Source: Deltaproteobacteria bacterium (GTDB lineage: Bacteria > Myxococcota_A > Polyangia > Haliangiales > Haliangiaceae). From it: a DNA stretch of 64,000 nucleotides. Location: the NCBI GenBank assembly GCA_013813765.1, contig JACCRC010000559.1, forward strand, positions 1 to 64,000, written 5' to 3'. The position numbers and the translations under genes are program-made. The notes beneath the pieces are model-generated. The model searched no databases, had not been told where the DNA came from, and saw only the letters and a program-made list of their open reading frames with translations. Shown here in pieces: positions 26,814 through 36,546 of this stretch (positions within the stretch are counted from its first letter, which is position 1; each line of letters begins with the position of its first letter).

Positions 26814-28442
26814 GTGCGTTCATGGCGTAAGCTCGCGACTGCCTTGCTGACCGACCTCCTCCTCACGGGCCCCAGCGCGGGGGAGTCCATCTCGTGGCCC
26901 CACGGCGAGGTCCTGCGGGTCGAGTCCCTCGGGGGTTGGCTCGCCGGGACGCGCGCGGACGCACTCTTGTTCTGGGATTCCCGGCTCGGGATCCCGGACG
27001 CGCGCGTGCTGGAGGGGTTGTTGCATGGGCGGGGTGATGTCTGGCACGCCGGACTCCGCCTCGGCACCGGAGGTCAGCCCGGCTTGCTCGACTTTGTCGC
27101 TCCCAACTGGATGCTCAACTGCGATCCGCCCGCCGACATCGAGGCAACGTCGTGGCGAGTCTCGCCCGCCGCGTGTCTCGTCCGGACCACGGTGCTTCGC
27201 CAGCTCGGGCTCCCTTGCAACGACTTCGACACGCTCGCAGGCGCCATGCTCGAGTGGGGGCATCGCGCGATCAAATGCGGCGCGTTCGTGCGACATGTAC
27301 CGCGCCTGGTGCGTTCGAGCACGAACGACGTCGAGTCACCCAGCCTCGTCGACGAGCTGCGCTTCATCTCGTATCGCTACAGCCGCTTCTGGGCGCAGTG
27401 GGCGAGTGCGCGTGCCGGGCTGACCGGCTATGCCTCGCCCGGCCAGCTGCTCCGCGCGTGGCGATCGCTGCCGGCGCAGCGGCCGTACGCAGAACCAGCG
27501 GCGTACCGAAGCGAGCGTTCTCTCGGCGTCCCGGAGCTACCGCGCGCGCGCGTGACGGTGCTGATCCCGACGCTTAACCGCTATCCGTACCTGCACGTCG
27601 TGCTCGAGAACCTGTGTGCGCAGACGCTCCCGCCGCACGAGGTGATCTTGATCGATCAGTCGGATGCGGACCGCCGCGAGCCGGATCTCGCGGCGAAGTA
27701 TCCCGATCTCACGATCCGTCACCTCTTTCGCGACTCGCCGGGTCAGTGCAGCTCGCGCAATGCCGGACTACGCGCGTCGACGGGTGACTTCATCATGTTC
27801 CTCGACGATGACGACGAGCTCGTGCCCGACCTCATCGAGCGGCACCTGCGAAACCTGTATGCATTCGACGCCGACGTTGCGTCCGGCAGTATCGTAGAAG
27901 TCGGGCAATCCGCACCGCCTGCGGGCGAGCAGTTCACGCGCGCGAGCGACGTGTTCCCGACAGGAAATAGCCTGGTCCGGCGCGAGGTGCTGCAACGCAC
28001 GGGTCTGTTCGATCTGGCCTTCGACCGAGCGCCACGCGCCGACGGCGAGCTCGGCATGCGCGTGTATCTGAGCGGCGCCTTCATGGTCCTCGATCAGTCA
28101 GTGCCGGTGATGCACCACCGCGCGTCCGAGGGCGGACTACGCACGCACCGCGCGCGTGCGGTCACCTACCGGATGAGTCGCGAGATGCTGCGGCACCGGA
28201 ACCTGCCGCACATCTCGGAGATCTATCTGCTGTCCCGCTACTTCACGGAGCGCCAGCTTCGCGAGTCGCTGTGGCTGCGCACGTTCGGAACCCTGGCGGG
28301 GCGGGGAACCGCGGCGCGTCGTGCGGTGAAAGCACTCATCGGCGGCGTCCAGCTGCCCGACACCTTGAAGCAGATCGCCGAGCGGCGGCGAGCGTCGGAA
28401 GAATGGCTGACGCGGTTTCCTCAGATCGAGACGCTAGACTGA
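26814..28442 (+). CDS. Two-part glycosyltransferase with C-terminal GT2 domain
   Basis: This 542-residue protein has a GTG start. The C-terminal part (from about residue 245) is a standard GT2 domain: VTVLIPTLNRYPYLHVVLENL, LIDQSD, GQCSSRNAGL and the metal site FLDDDDEL. The first 200 residues resemble a second, degenerate GT-A unit (DALLFWDSRLGIPDARVLEGLL, then SPAACLVRTTVLRQLGL) without a clear D-x-D. Similar tandem arrangements exist in bifunctional transferases, where one half may only bind. The gene stands alone between two minus-strand genes and overlaps the next one by 22 bases at its 3' end. Confidence 0.85.
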   Translation: MRSWRKLATALLTDLLLTGPSAGESISWPHGEVLRVESLGGWLAGTRADALLFWDSRLGIPDARVLEGLLHGRGDVWHAGLRLGTGGQPGLLDFVAPNWMLNCDPPADIEATSWRVSPAACLVRTTVLRQLGLPCNDFDTLAGAMLEWGHRAIKCGAFVRHVPRLVRSSTNDVESPSLVDELRFISYRYSRFWAQWASARAGLTGYASPGQLLRAWRSLPAQRPYAEPAAYRSERSLGVPELPRARVTVLIPTLNRYPYLHVVLENLCAQTLPPHEVILIDQSDADRREPDLAAKYPDLTIRHLFRDSPGQCSSRNAGLRASTGDFIMFLDDDDELVPDLIERHLRNLYAFDADVASGSIVEVGQSAPPAGEQFTRASDVFPTGNSLVRREVLQRTGLFDLAFDRAPRADGELGMRVYLSGAFMVLDQSVPVMHHRASEGGLRTHRARAVTYRMSREMLRHRNLPHISEIYLLSRYFTERQLRESLWLRTFGTLAGRGTAARRAVKALIGGVQLPDTLKQIAERRRASEEWLTRFPQIETLD

Positions 28443-29599
28443 CCACGCGGCCCCGCGGGTAAACCGAGATCCGCGAGCATGCGATCGATGCACGACAGGT
28501 AGTAGCGGAACGTGAAGCGATCCGCAGCCTCGGCAGAGCGCTTCGCCTCGGTGGCCCAGCGCTCGGGATCCTGCACGTAGTCCTGGATCACCGACACGTA
28601 CGCATCGAGGTCGTCCGCGTTGATCGCGGCGCCGATCCGCAGCTTCTCGAGGTACTGCGGGATCGAGCTGACCGCGCCTGCGATGGGCACGACGCCGTAG
28701 GCCATGCCCTCGCTCAGCACCTTGGGCCAACCTTCGCTCGCCGACGTCGGCAAGAGCGAGAGGTGAGAGCGCGCGTACACCTCGTGCAGCGCGGTGTGCG
28801 GAAGGGATCCGAGGAACCGCGCGTGCTCGGCGAGACCGCCCTCTACCGCCCGCCGCTCGAAGCTCTCGCGTTCCGGTCCGTCCCCCACGAGCTCGAGCGT
28901 CGCATCGACGCCGCGCTCGCGCAGCTTCGCGAGGATCTCGATCGCTCGCCCGGCCCCTTTAGGCACCTCGATCCTGCCGATGTACAGCAGGCGCAGCTCC
29001 GAGCCCAGACGCTTTGTGGCCGCGAGCCGCGCGCCGCGCTCGATATCCTTTTCGGTGAGCGACGGGTTGTAGAACGTGCGGATCCAGCTCGGCTGATCCG
29101 GCCACTCGCCGTTGACCGTCACGATGCCGCGATGAAACGAGTGTCCGAGCCACCAGCGCTGGAACGTGTAGCTTGGGGTCTCGCGACCATGCGGTCGCCA
29201 GTTCCCGGCGTACTTGAACCACCGTGGCTTGGGGTGGCGCTTCGCGCTGAGGACGACCATCGCCATCAGCGCGATGCTCGCCGGGGCGCGCACGTGCACC
29301 ATGTCGGCGGCGGGCAGCTCCTTCAGCATCGCTCGGATGTATTTCGGCGCGGCGCGCAGCGCATCCACCTTCCCGTGGAAACCGGCCCCACCGGACGGAC
29401 GAACGGGGAGGAGCTCGATGTTCTTCGCCGAGTAGCGGAGCTCGCTCGCCGGTGCCGGCTCGTCGTACAGCGGTGCGATGTGGCGGACCGAATCGAACCG
29501 CGTCGCGAGCTGGTCGAGCTCGCGCACCGTGGGTCCCCAACCGACGATCTCACCGTCGCGCACGTGGTGAGGCATGAACGAGATGATCAGCAGCCGCAC
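28421..29599 (-). CDS. Glycosyltransferase family 4 (GT-B)
   Basis: This 392-residue protein has a GTG start one base after the stop of the upstream acetyltransferase gene. The donor domain is clear: RLLYIGRIEVPKGAGRAIEIL, LELVGDGPERESFE and SASEGWPKVLSEGMAYG, containing E-x7-E. The N-terminal half is less typical and lacks the GGAER start. It probably adds a sugar to the same lipid-linked repeat as its neighbours. No specificity can be assigned. Confidence 0.9.
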   Translation of the reverse strand: MRLLIISFMPHHVRDGEIVGWGPTVRELDQLATRFDSVRHIAPLYDEPAPASELRYSAKNIELLPVRPSGGAGFHGKVDALRAAPKYIRAMLKELPAADMVHVRAPASIALMAMVVLSAKRHPKPRWFKYAGNWRPHGRETPSYTFQRWWLGHSFHRGIVTVNGEWPDQPSWIRTFYNPSLTEKDIERGARLAATKRLGSELRLLYIGRIEVPKGAGRAIEILAKLRERGVDATLELVGDGPERESFERRAVEGGLAEHARFLGSLPHTALHEVYARSHLSLLPTSASEGWPKVLSEGMAYGVVPIAGAVSSIPQYLEKLRIGAAINADDLDAYVSVIQDYVQDPERWATEAKRSAEAADRFTFRYYLSCIDRMLADLGLPAGPRGQSSVSI

Positions 29600-29600
29600 G

Positions 29601-30164
29601 TTACAAGGCTCGCGGACCGCGGAGCACCGCTGCAGGACCCATCACCACCTCGCCGTCGGGGACATCGCGAACCACCACGGCGCCAGCGCCGACGCGCACG
29701 CCATCGCCCACCGCGATCGGACCGAGCACGACAGCGTTCGCGCCGAGCGTGACGTTGTGCCCGATCTGGATCTCACCTTGCTCGAGCGTCTTGCGCGAAC
29801 CGATGCAGTTACCTCCGACGAGGAGCAGATTCTCTCCGGCAACGGTCTTGCCCGAGACCACCACCCCGAGGGTGGGATGGAGCACGCGCAAGCCGCGACC
29901 GATGTCTGCGCGATAGTGGATCTCGCAACGACCCGACCACGGTCGCAGCGCGTAGAGCGCCGGCGACATCACGGTCCGCACCGCCGGCCAGCCCTTGCCG
30001 AGCGCTAGGTACGCGGAGCGACTGAGTCGATACGACGCCGTTGCCCAGAAGGCATCCGTGAACCACACGCCGCCCCAGCGCCAGATCTTGTTCCCGTTGA
30101 GCCGATTGGTCTCGTGAACGAGGTGCTGGAGTTGCTCTGCCGCGCGGCGCAGACGCCCGAACAT
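29601..30164 (-). CDS. Serine acetyltransferase-like hexapeptide O-acetyltransferase
   Basis: This 187-residue protein has a short helical N-terminus (KIWRWGGVWFTDAFWATASYRL) followed by left-handed beta-helix hexapeptide repeats: EIHYRADIGRGLRVLHPT, IGHNVTLGANAVV and IAVGDGVRVGAGAVV. The CysE-type active-site His is in VLHPT. In polysaccharide loci such proteins usually O-acetylate a sugar rather than serine. It is co-transcribed with the downstream GT4 gene. No cysteine-biosynthesis gene is nearby, which supports the glycan role. Confidence 0.85.
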   Translation of the reverse strand: MFGRLRRAAEQLQHLVHETNRLNGNKIWRWGGVWFTDAFWATASYRLSRSAYLALGKGWPAVRTVMSPALYALRPWSGRCEIHYRADIGRGLRVLHPTLGVVVSGKTVAGENLLLVGGNCIGSRKTLEQGEIQIGHNVTLGANAVVLGPIAVGDGVRVGAGAVVVRDVPDGEVVMGPAAVLRGPRAL

Positions 30165-30219
30165 GGGGGCAGCCTACACGAGGACCCCGCTCGACGTGAA
30201 ACATTGGTAGGGTCCGGCC

Positions 30220-31053
30220 GTGCTGGACCTCGTGAAGAAGATGGCTCGGAACTTCGGGCTCGAGATCCGCCGCGTTCCCAGGCACAGCGTCACGGGCGAG
30301 CAGCAGCAGTACCCGTACATCGAGTCGTTCCAGATGAACGGAATCTCGTTCGATTACTGGATCACGGACAACATGTATCGCGACTGGTACAACCCGACCG
30401 CGCAGGCGGGTTGGTGCATCAACGAGGGCTACGTCAAGCTCGTCGCGCCGGACGACAAGGTCCTCGAGGTCGGCTGCAACGCGGGCTTCACGACGTGTCT
30501 GCTCAGCCGCGCCGTCGGCCCGAACGGGCTCGTCGTCGGTCTCGACATCATCCCGAAAAACTGCCTGCTCTCCGCGGCGCAGATCGGTCTCAACGCGATC
30601 ACCAACACGCGCATCCTCAATCGCGGTGCGGCGGACTATCCCGGCAAGATCTGGGTCACGAACAAGAACAACGGCTCGGTCGACACCAAGCGTTCGCCCG
30701 GAGCGATCGAGGTCGATGTGGTGTGTTGTGACGATCTGATCGCCGAGTACGGCCACTTCGATGTCATCAAGGTCGATGTCGAAGGCTTCGAGTCACAGGT
30801 GTTCAAGGGCGCACGAAAGCTGATGGAGAAGCGGCCGAAGTTGCTCCTCGAGGTGCATGGGTCCGACGTCGAGAAGTACGGCTCGAGTTACGACGAGCTG
30901 TTCCGGCTGATCTCCGCGAGCGACTACGAGGGCTTCATGTGCCTCGATCCGAACAGCGCGACGAGCTCGAACCAGCTCGTGCCATTCGACCGCGAGCACG
31001 TGCTTCGCACGAAGTCACACGGCAATCTGTTCCTGCGCGCTCGCGGTTCGTGA
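30220..31053 (+). CDS. FkbM-family SAM methyltransferase
   Basis: This 277-residue protein has a GTG start. SAM-binding motif I is VLEVGCNAGFTTCLLS, motif II ends in VGLDIIP, and FkbM hallmarks follow: FDVIKVDVEGFESQVFKGAR and LLLEVHGSD. The N-terminal 80 residues carry a Tyr/Trp-rich stretch (FDYWITDNMYRDWYNPTAQAGW). FkbM enzymes O-methylate hydroxyl groups, here most likely on a sugar of the polysaccharide. It overlaps a second FkbM gene by one base (TGATG). Confidence 0.87.
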   Translation: MLDLVKKMARNFGLEIRRVPRHSVTGEQQQYPYIESFQMNGISFDYWITDNMYRDWYNPTAQAGWCINEGYVKLVAPDDKVLEVGCNAGFTTCLLSRAVGPNGLVVGLDIIPKNCLLSAAQIGLNAITNTRILNRGAADYPGKIWVTNKNNGSVDTKRSPGAIEVDVVCCDDLIAEYGHFDVIKVDVEGFESQVFKGARKLMEKRPKLLLEVHGSDVEKYGSSYDELFRLISASDYEGFMCLDPNSATSSNQLVPFDREHVLRTKSHGNLFLRARGS

Positions 31054-31979
31054 TGAAGCCGCTCGCCCTCGCCAAGGCAGCGGCTCGTCGCGCGCTCGGT
31101 GCTCCGGGCGTGCGCCACGGATTGCGCTGGTTCCTCAACCAGGAGGCCCTCCCCCGCGCATGGCGCGACCGCGCTCATCGCACGATCGCGAAGCGGGCGA
31201 CGTTCGGACCGGCGCCGTTCGAATACAGCACACCGGAAGGCGTACGACTGCGCTTCCTCCACTCGGGCAGCTCGAACTACCTTTACTGGCGGAACGAGTA
31301 CGAGCCGGAGAGCACGTCGGTGTACATGCGCCTCGCGCGGCGCTCGCGCGTGATCCTCGACATCGGTGCCGCGGAGGGCGTGTATGCGATCCTGGCGGCC
31401 GCGGCGAATCCCGATGCGCGCGTGCTCGCGTTCGAACCGGGGAGTGGTGCTGCGGCGCGTACTCGACGCAACATCGAGCTCAATCTGCCGCTGACTCGCA
31501 ACGTCGAGCTCCACGATGTCGCGCTGGGGGACGAGGACGGCGAGGCCACGCTCTACGTTGCAGGTGAGACTGGTGGTACCAGCTCGCTCAATCCCGAGTT
31601 CCGATCGGAGCGGCGCGAGCAGCGCGTGAGCGTTCACACTGCCGATTCGTTCCTCGCGAAGCTCGCGATCGACCGCGTCGACCTCGTGAAGATCGACACC
31701 GAGTCGACGGAGCCCGCGGTGCTTCGCGGTCTACGAAAACGTCTCCACTCCGACCGGCCCGACGTGATCTGTGAGGTTCTTCGCGGCCGCACGGAGCGCG
31801 CCCTCGAGGAGATCCTCGCACCACTTTCGTATCGCTACTACTGGCTGTCCGACCGAGGCCCCGTGCGCAGGGAGCGCCTGGAGGGCGATCCGACGTACCG
31901 ACACCTGAACTTCCTGTTCTCCGCCCGGCCCGAGGACGAGCTGCTGGCGAGCCTACGTGAGGCAACAGCTAGTCCGTGA
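31053..31979 (+). CDS. FkbM-family SAM methyltransferase
   Basis: This 308-residue protein has its ATG in the preceding stop (TGATG). Motif I is VILDIGAAEGVYAILAAA, acidic motif II is VLAFEPGSGAAARTRRNI, and the FkbM core VDLVKIDTESTEPAVLRGLR follows. It is more divergent from the preceding enzyme than a recent duplicate would be, so the two probably methylate different positions. It ends 63 bases before a lipoprotein gene. Confidence 0.87.
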   Translation: MKPLALAKAAARRALGAPGVRHGLRWFLNQEALPRAWRDRAHRTIAKRATFGPAPFEYSTPEGVRLRFLHSGSSNYLYWRNEYEPESTSVYMRLARRSRVILDIGAAEGVYAILAAAANPDARVLAFEPGSGAAARTRRNIELNLPLTRNVELHDVALGDEDGEATLYVAGETGGTSSLNPEFRSERREQRVSVHTADSFLAKLAIDRVDLVKIDTESTEPAVLRGLRKRLHSDRPDVICEVLRGRTERALEEILAPLSYRYYWLSDRGPVRRERLEGDPTYRHLNFLFSARPEDELLASLREATASP

Positions 31980-32042
31980 TCGTCTGCACAGGGTGCGTGA
32001 GTACGGCGCATGACCGGGTGTTCTGCGGTAGCTTAACGAGAT

Positions 32043-33470
32043 ATGAAGCGCTGGATTCTCATTTGCTTGACGGTTGGCGGGTGCGGCGATGACATCAAAG
32101 GGAAGCCCGACGCATCGATGCCAGTCGATGCATCGGTGGACGCGCCCATGCAGATGGGTGTCGTGAACGTCAGCGCTCTGAACCACTACCTGACCGAGGC
32201 CGGTGACGCGACCGCGCCGGCGATGGGCTACCAGATCATCGACAGCACCGACCGGGTGATCACGCCCAGCACGGGTGCGAATGGCAATCTGCAGTTCACG
32301 AACGTGGCGCCGGGCAACTACTTCCTCTGCGACGTCAGCTTCATCACGCGCGTGAACTGCGTGCAGGGCAGCAGCTCGGTGCTCGATGTCAGCCGCTACC
32401 TCGCGGGGCGCCCGAACTTCGCGAAGGCCAGCGCCGGCACGACCCTGAACCTCACGATGACCGGACTCACGGCCTCTGCGGGCCCGAACGAGTTCATCGA
32501 CCTGCGTACGCTCAACGTCAACTACATCGAGTACCCGGGGTCACCGCCCGCGGGTACCGTGCTCTTCCAGTCCCTCAACTACAAGGACTTCGGTCTCCTG
32601 CAGCCGGCCGACGTCATGCGCGCCACGCAGCTCGTGACGAAGACGTCGGGCAGCGAGACGTACGTCGCCGCGGTTCGGTCCGGGTCGACGACCGGTATCA
32701 CGATGGCCGACGCACAGCCGACAACTGCCATGGTGAACCTCAGCACCGAGCTGCCGCAGGACACCACGCGCACCTTCAATCTGCGCCGCACGCAGTTCGC
32801 GAACGTCGCGGGTAGCCCGGGTCCCGGCTTCACGTACCTGCAGCTCGATCTCAACGGCTGGTCCGAGGCGCGCCCGTATAACTACCAACCGTGGGTGTTC
32901 TGGTACACCGGCGCCGGCAACGAGACGATGGATCTGCCGCTGACGGTGACCTATGGCGATCCTACGCCGTCAAACTACGTCGACACGTTCGAGGCGGCGT
33001 TCTGGTTCCAGAACACCATCACCGCCCCGGGCGCAACGTCGGGCGGCGTCGTGCAGACGTTCGTCGCGACCTACCGTCCGTCATCGGAGCTCACGGGTGA
33101 CGTCACACCGAAGCTGAGCCGCGTCACCGGCCTCAAGGTCAACGGCATGGACGCCACCGTGTCGCAGTCCAACCTCACCGTGACGCCGACGGTCAGCTGG
33201 ACCCCGCCGAGCCTCGGCACGGCGACGCACTACCAGGTGTACGTGTATCGCGTGATCAATCAGGCCGGTGCCTCGATCATCAGCGTCGACGGCGTGTTCA
33301 CCACCACGAACACGTCGATGCGCGTCCCGCCGATGTTCATCAGGCCGGGCGAGCCCTTCATGATCGGCGTCCGCGCCTACATGGTACCGGGCTACGATCC
33401 GCTCAAGCCGTTCGCGCGGCCCACGCACTACGACCTCGCCGATACGATCAGCACGATCCTGACGCCCTAG
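32043..33470 (+). CDS. Large surface lipoprotein of unknown function
   Basis: This 475-residue protein has a short signal peptide and lipobox VGGC (Cys about residue 14), followed by an Asp/Pro/Ala-rich linker typical of myxobacterial lipoproteins. The rest is beta-rich, Thr/Ser/Asn-rich and without TM segments. It may consist of Ig- or fibronectin-III-like domains: the C-terminal part from VSWTPPSLGTATHYQVYVYRV reads like a fibronectin-III strand pattern. It could be exposed outside the outer membrane. The 3' end overlaps the next, convergent gene by 23 bases. I do not recognise a family. Confidence 0.8.
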   Translation: MKRWILICLTVGGCGDDIKGKPDASMPVDASVDAPMQMGVVNVSALNHYLTEAGDATAPAMGYQIIDSTDRVITPSTGANGNLQFTNVAPGNYFLCDVSFITRVNCVQGSSSVLDVSRYLAGRPNFAKASAGTTLNLTMTGLTASAGPNEFIDLRTLNVNYIEYPGSPPAGTVLFQSLNYKDFGLLQPADVMRATQLVTKTSGSETYVAAVRSGSTTGITMADAQPTTAMVNLSTELPQDTTRTFNLRRTQFANVAGSPGPGFTYLQLDLNGWSEARPYNYQPWVFWYTGAGNETMDLPLTVTYGDPTPSNYVDTFEAAFWFQNTITAPGATSGGVVQTFVATYRPSSELTGDVTPKLSRVTGLKVNGMDATVSQSNLTVTPTVSWTPPSLGTATHYQVYVYRVINQAGASIISVDGVFTTTNTSMRVPPMFIRPGEPFMIGVRAYMVPGYDPLKPFARPTHYDLADTISTILTP

Positions 33471-34674
33471 GCGGAGACCTGCCGAGCACATCGTACTCGG
33501 CCAGGTACACGCGGATCTGCCGCTCGAGCGTGAACGCCTCCTCGAGCCGGCCTCGAGCGGCTCTCCCCATCGCGACGCGACGCGGTCCATCCGCGAGCAG
33601 CGCCGACACGGCCGCTGCCATGCGATCGGGCGCGCGCGGCGGCACGATGATGCCGTCGACGCCGTCGGTGATCGCCTCCGCCATCCCGCCGGCGGTGGTC
33701 GTCACGACCGGGAGCTCCATCGCCATCGCTTCGAGCGCGGCGTTGCTGAGGCCCTCGCTGAGGCTGGGCAGGAGGTACACGTCGCAGCGCTCGAGGGCCG
33801 CGCGCACCTCCGTCGAGCTCCGCTTCCCGGCGAACACGACGTGGTCATTCAGGCGCAGGTCGTCGGCTGAGAAGCGCAGGTGCTCCTCGTCGTGGCCGGC
33901 GCCGATGATCTCGTACTGTACGTCGAGGCCCTGGTCGACCAGCGCGCGGACCGCGATCAGCGCGAACTCGACGCCCTTCTTCCAGTGGAGACGGCCGGTC
34001 GACAGCAAGCGGTACGGTCCCGCGGTGCGAGCAACATATGGCGTGCTGCGCTTGAACCGCGAGATGTCGATCGCCGGGCGGTTGATGAACGCGCGGTCCA
34101 GCTCGAGCCCGTAGCGCAGGCAGGTGGTGCGCATGTCCTCCGAGACGCAGTGCACGCGGTCGACGATCCCGAAGATCTTCCGCAGCGCTCCCGCCCGCTC
34201 GGGAACCGCGAGCGGTGTGATCTGTTCGGCCGCCCCGCGACAGCTCGTGACCAGACGAGATCCAGCGAGTAGTGGCAGCGCATCGATCCAGGCGATCGCC
34301 AGGCCGCTGTACTCGAAGTGAACGATGTCGAAGCCAGCGAGCGGCATCGCGAGCAGCCACGCGCGGAACGCACGACGGTTCAGGCCGTAGAGCTTGCGCG
34401 CCCGCTGCCACAGCGCGATGTCGCGAGCCCCGGCCCCGCTGAGGTGACCTGCGAGCCGGCCGAGGCTCGTGCCCGCCGAGCCGCTGAGGATCGCCTGCAC
34501 GATCGGACCGTCGTACTTGAGCCCGTCGAAGTCAGAGAACATGTGCCCATCGCGCGAGGGCCGCGCCGCGATCACGGTGACGTCGAGCCCGGCCGCACGC
34601 AGGCCGGCCGCGTGGTTGTAGATAAAGGTCTCGGAGACCGACGGAAACGCGTTAGTGACGAGTGCGATCTTCAT
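33448..34674 (-). CDS. Glycosyltransferase family 4 (GT-B)
   Basis: I chose the start at MKIALVTNAFPSVSETFI (34674), the standard N-terminus of this GT4 group, giving 408 residues. The donor domain has LLSTGRLHWKKGVEFALIAV and LPSLSEGLSNAALEAMAMELPVV with E-x7-E. The N-terminus resembles colanic-acid-type WcaL/AmsK transferases. The 5' end overlaps the upstream amidotransferase gene by 23 bases, so they are co-transcribed. Confidence 0.92.
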   Translation of the reverse strand: MKIALVTNAFPSVSETFIYNHAAGLRAAGLDVTVIAARPSRDGHMFSDFDGLKYDGPIVQAILSGSAGTSLGRLAGHLSGAGARDIALWQRARKLYGLNRRAFRAWLLAMPLAGFDIVHFEYSGLAIAWIDALPLLAGSRLVTSCRGAAEQITPLAVPERAGALRKIFGIVDRVHCVSEDMRTTCLRYGLELDRAFINRPAIDISRFKRSTPYVARTAGPYRLLSTGRLHWKKGVEFALIAVRALVDQGLDVQYEIIGAGHDEEHLRFSADDLRLNDHVVFAGKRSSTEVRAALERCDVYLLPSLSEGLSNAALEAMAMELPVVTTTAGGMAEAITDGVDGIIVPPRAPDRMAAAVSALLADGPRRVAMGRAARGRLEEAFTLERQIRVYLAEYDVLGRSPPRASGSC

Positions 34675-36523
34675 CCGGATTTCCGTGCTTGCGATTCCAT
34701 AGCGCGAGCGACAGCAGGAGCCATAGCCCCCAGGCCTTCGTATTGTCACCGGCCTCGAGCCGAGCGTAGATCGTCTCGATCGCTCCAGCGCGCACCGGAA
34801 GGCCCAGGAAGTGTGTCCGCGAGAGCAGCAGCTCGCGTACGAGCGGCTTCAGTGCGGTACGTAGCCAGTCCGCCATCGGCACCTCGAAGCCGCGCTTCTT
34901 CGTCGTCTGTCGTGCCACGCGGCGTGCGAGCGCGCGGCGCAGCGGCTGCTTGCCGATGCGGGTGCGGAGATCGAGGCAGGATTGCCAGTCGGTCGCCCAC
35001 GCCACCTCGATCACGGCCCGGTCGAGCAGCGGTACGCGGACCTCGAGTGACTCGTGCATGCTCGCACGATCGACCTTCGCGAGGACGCGCGCGAGATGGA
35101 ACCGGAACTCGTTCCAGCGCGCCCACTGCGCGACGAGATCCGGGTCGGTCTCGTTGCACTCGAACTGCGTGAAGTCGCGCGGCAGGTCGGGCAGGGAAGG
35201 GAACACCGAAGCCAGATCGCGCTCCGCCATCAGCGTGTGCTTGCGCTGGTAGAGGCGGCCGATCGAATCGAAACGCAGGACGTCGCGCGTGGCCGCGCCG
35301 CGGTTGGTCAGGCGACGCTTCGCGATGGCCGCCACTCGCAGCGGGCGCGGCCAGGCGAAGTACTTCGCCTGCTCGATCGTGGTGGCGAACCGGCTCGGAT
35401 ATCCCCAGAACAGCTCGTCTCCGCCGTCTCCCGAGAGCACGACCTTCACCTGCCTGCGGGCGATCCGGCTGACGAGCAGGGTGGGGAACATCGAGTAGTC
35501 GGCGGTCGGCTCGGTTGCGGCCTCGATGACATCGTCGAGCAGCGTCAGCACGTGGCTCGTGGTCACGCGCTCGAGCACGTGCTGGAGACCCGCCTCGCGC
35601 GCGTACATCCGCGCGTCGTCACCTTCGTTCAGCTCCGCGCGCTCCACCTCGATCGTGAAGGCATGCAGCGGCTTCGCGTGCCGCGCCGCTTCCAGCGCGA
35701 CCAGCGGTGAGTCGATGCCGCCCGAGAGGAGCACCCCGATCGGCACGTCCGACACGAGCTGCCGCTTCACTGCCGCGACCACGGCAGCATCGCAGGCTTC
35801 GATCGCTTCCTCGCCACGCAAGGTGGGCACCTGCTTGCGCGGGAGCTCGAAAAACCTGCCCGTACGCTCGCTGCCCTTCACATCGATCTCGAGCCACTGA
35901 CCGGGCTCGAGCTGACGTGTGCCGCGGTGCAAGCCATAGGGCGCCGGAACGAAGCCGAACCGGAGGTAGAGTCCGAGCACGCCCGGATCCACGGCGGCAT
36001 CGCGGCACCAGGGGTGCGCGCGGATCTGATCGTGCTGCGATGCGAACACGATACCCCGCGCGGTGCGGGCGTAGTGCAGTGGCTTGATGCCAGCGTGATC
36101 GCGCGCGAGCAGGAGCCGCTGTTCGCGGACGCTGTAGAACGCGAGCGCGAACATTCCGTTGAGCCGATCGAGGCCTGCGGTGCCCCACTCGCGAAGCGCG
36201 AGCAACAGCACCTCGGCATCCCCGCTCGAACGCGGACGATGCCCGTGCGCCGCGAGCGCCTCGCGAACCTCGCGGAAGTTGTAGATCTCGCCGTTGAACA
36301 CGAGCACGTGCTCGCTGTCCTGCGCGAGCATTGGCTGGTGGCCGGCTGGGCTCACGTCGAGGATCGAGAGCCGGCGAAACCCGAGTGCGCAGCGGCGATC
36401 GGACCAGAAGCCCTCATCGTCAGGACCTCGACGCGCCATCCGCGACGTCAGCTCGCGGATCGGACCCGTCAGCTCGCCAGCGGGCATCTCCTCGAACGCC
36501 AGGGCTCCGATCAGGCCACACAC
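34652..36523 (-). CDS. asnB: Asparagine synthetase (glutamine-hydrolysing)-like amidotransferase
   Basis: The start is taken as the GTG at 36521-36523, because the next codon is the Cys that must become the N-terminal nucleophile (Met-Cys-Gly-Leu-Ile-Gly); the open frame continues upstream but would bury this Cys. This gives 623 residues. The glutaminase domain has RRGPDDEGF, FNGEIYNFRE and the synthase domain has LLSGGIDSPLVAL and LSGDGGDELFWGY. In polysaccharide loci AsnB-like enzymes are thought to amidate uronic acid carboxylates or related groups rather than aspartate. Uronate-forming enzymes at 51063-53137 and 57819-59117 fit that reading, but true asparagine synthesis cannot be excluded. 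Confidence 0.92.
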   Translation of the reverse strand: MCGLIGALAFEEMPAGELTGPIRELTSRMARRGPDDEGFWSDRRCALGFRRLSILDVSPAGHQPMLAQDSEHVLVFNGEIYNFREVREALAAHGHRPRSSGDAEVLLLALREWGTAGLDRLNGMFALAFYSVREQRLLLARDHAGIKPLHYARTARGIVFASQHDQIRAHPWCRDAAVDPGVLGLYLRFGFVPAPYGLHRGTRQLEPGQWLEIDVKGSERTGRFFELPRKQVPTLRGEEAIEACDAAVVAAVKRQLVSDVPIGVLLSGGIDSPLVALEAARHAKPLHAFTIEVERAELNEGDDARMYAREAGLQHVLERVTTSHVLTLLDDVIEAATEPTADYSMFPTLLVSRIARRQVKVVLSGDGGDELFWGYPSRFATTIEQAKYFAWPRPLRVAAIAKRRLTNRGAATRDVLRFDSIGRLYQRKHTLMAERDLASVFPSLPDLPRDFTQFECNETDPDLVAQWARWNEFRFHLARVLAKVDRASMHESLEVRVPLLDRAVIEVAWATDWQSCLDLRTRIGKQPLRRALARRVARQTTKKRGFEVPMADWLRTALKPLVRELLLSRTHFLGLPVRAGAIETIYARLEAGDNTKAWGLWLLLSLALWNRKHGNPDEDRTRH

Positions 36524-36546
36524 GCGGAACGCGAACGATAGCCCGA

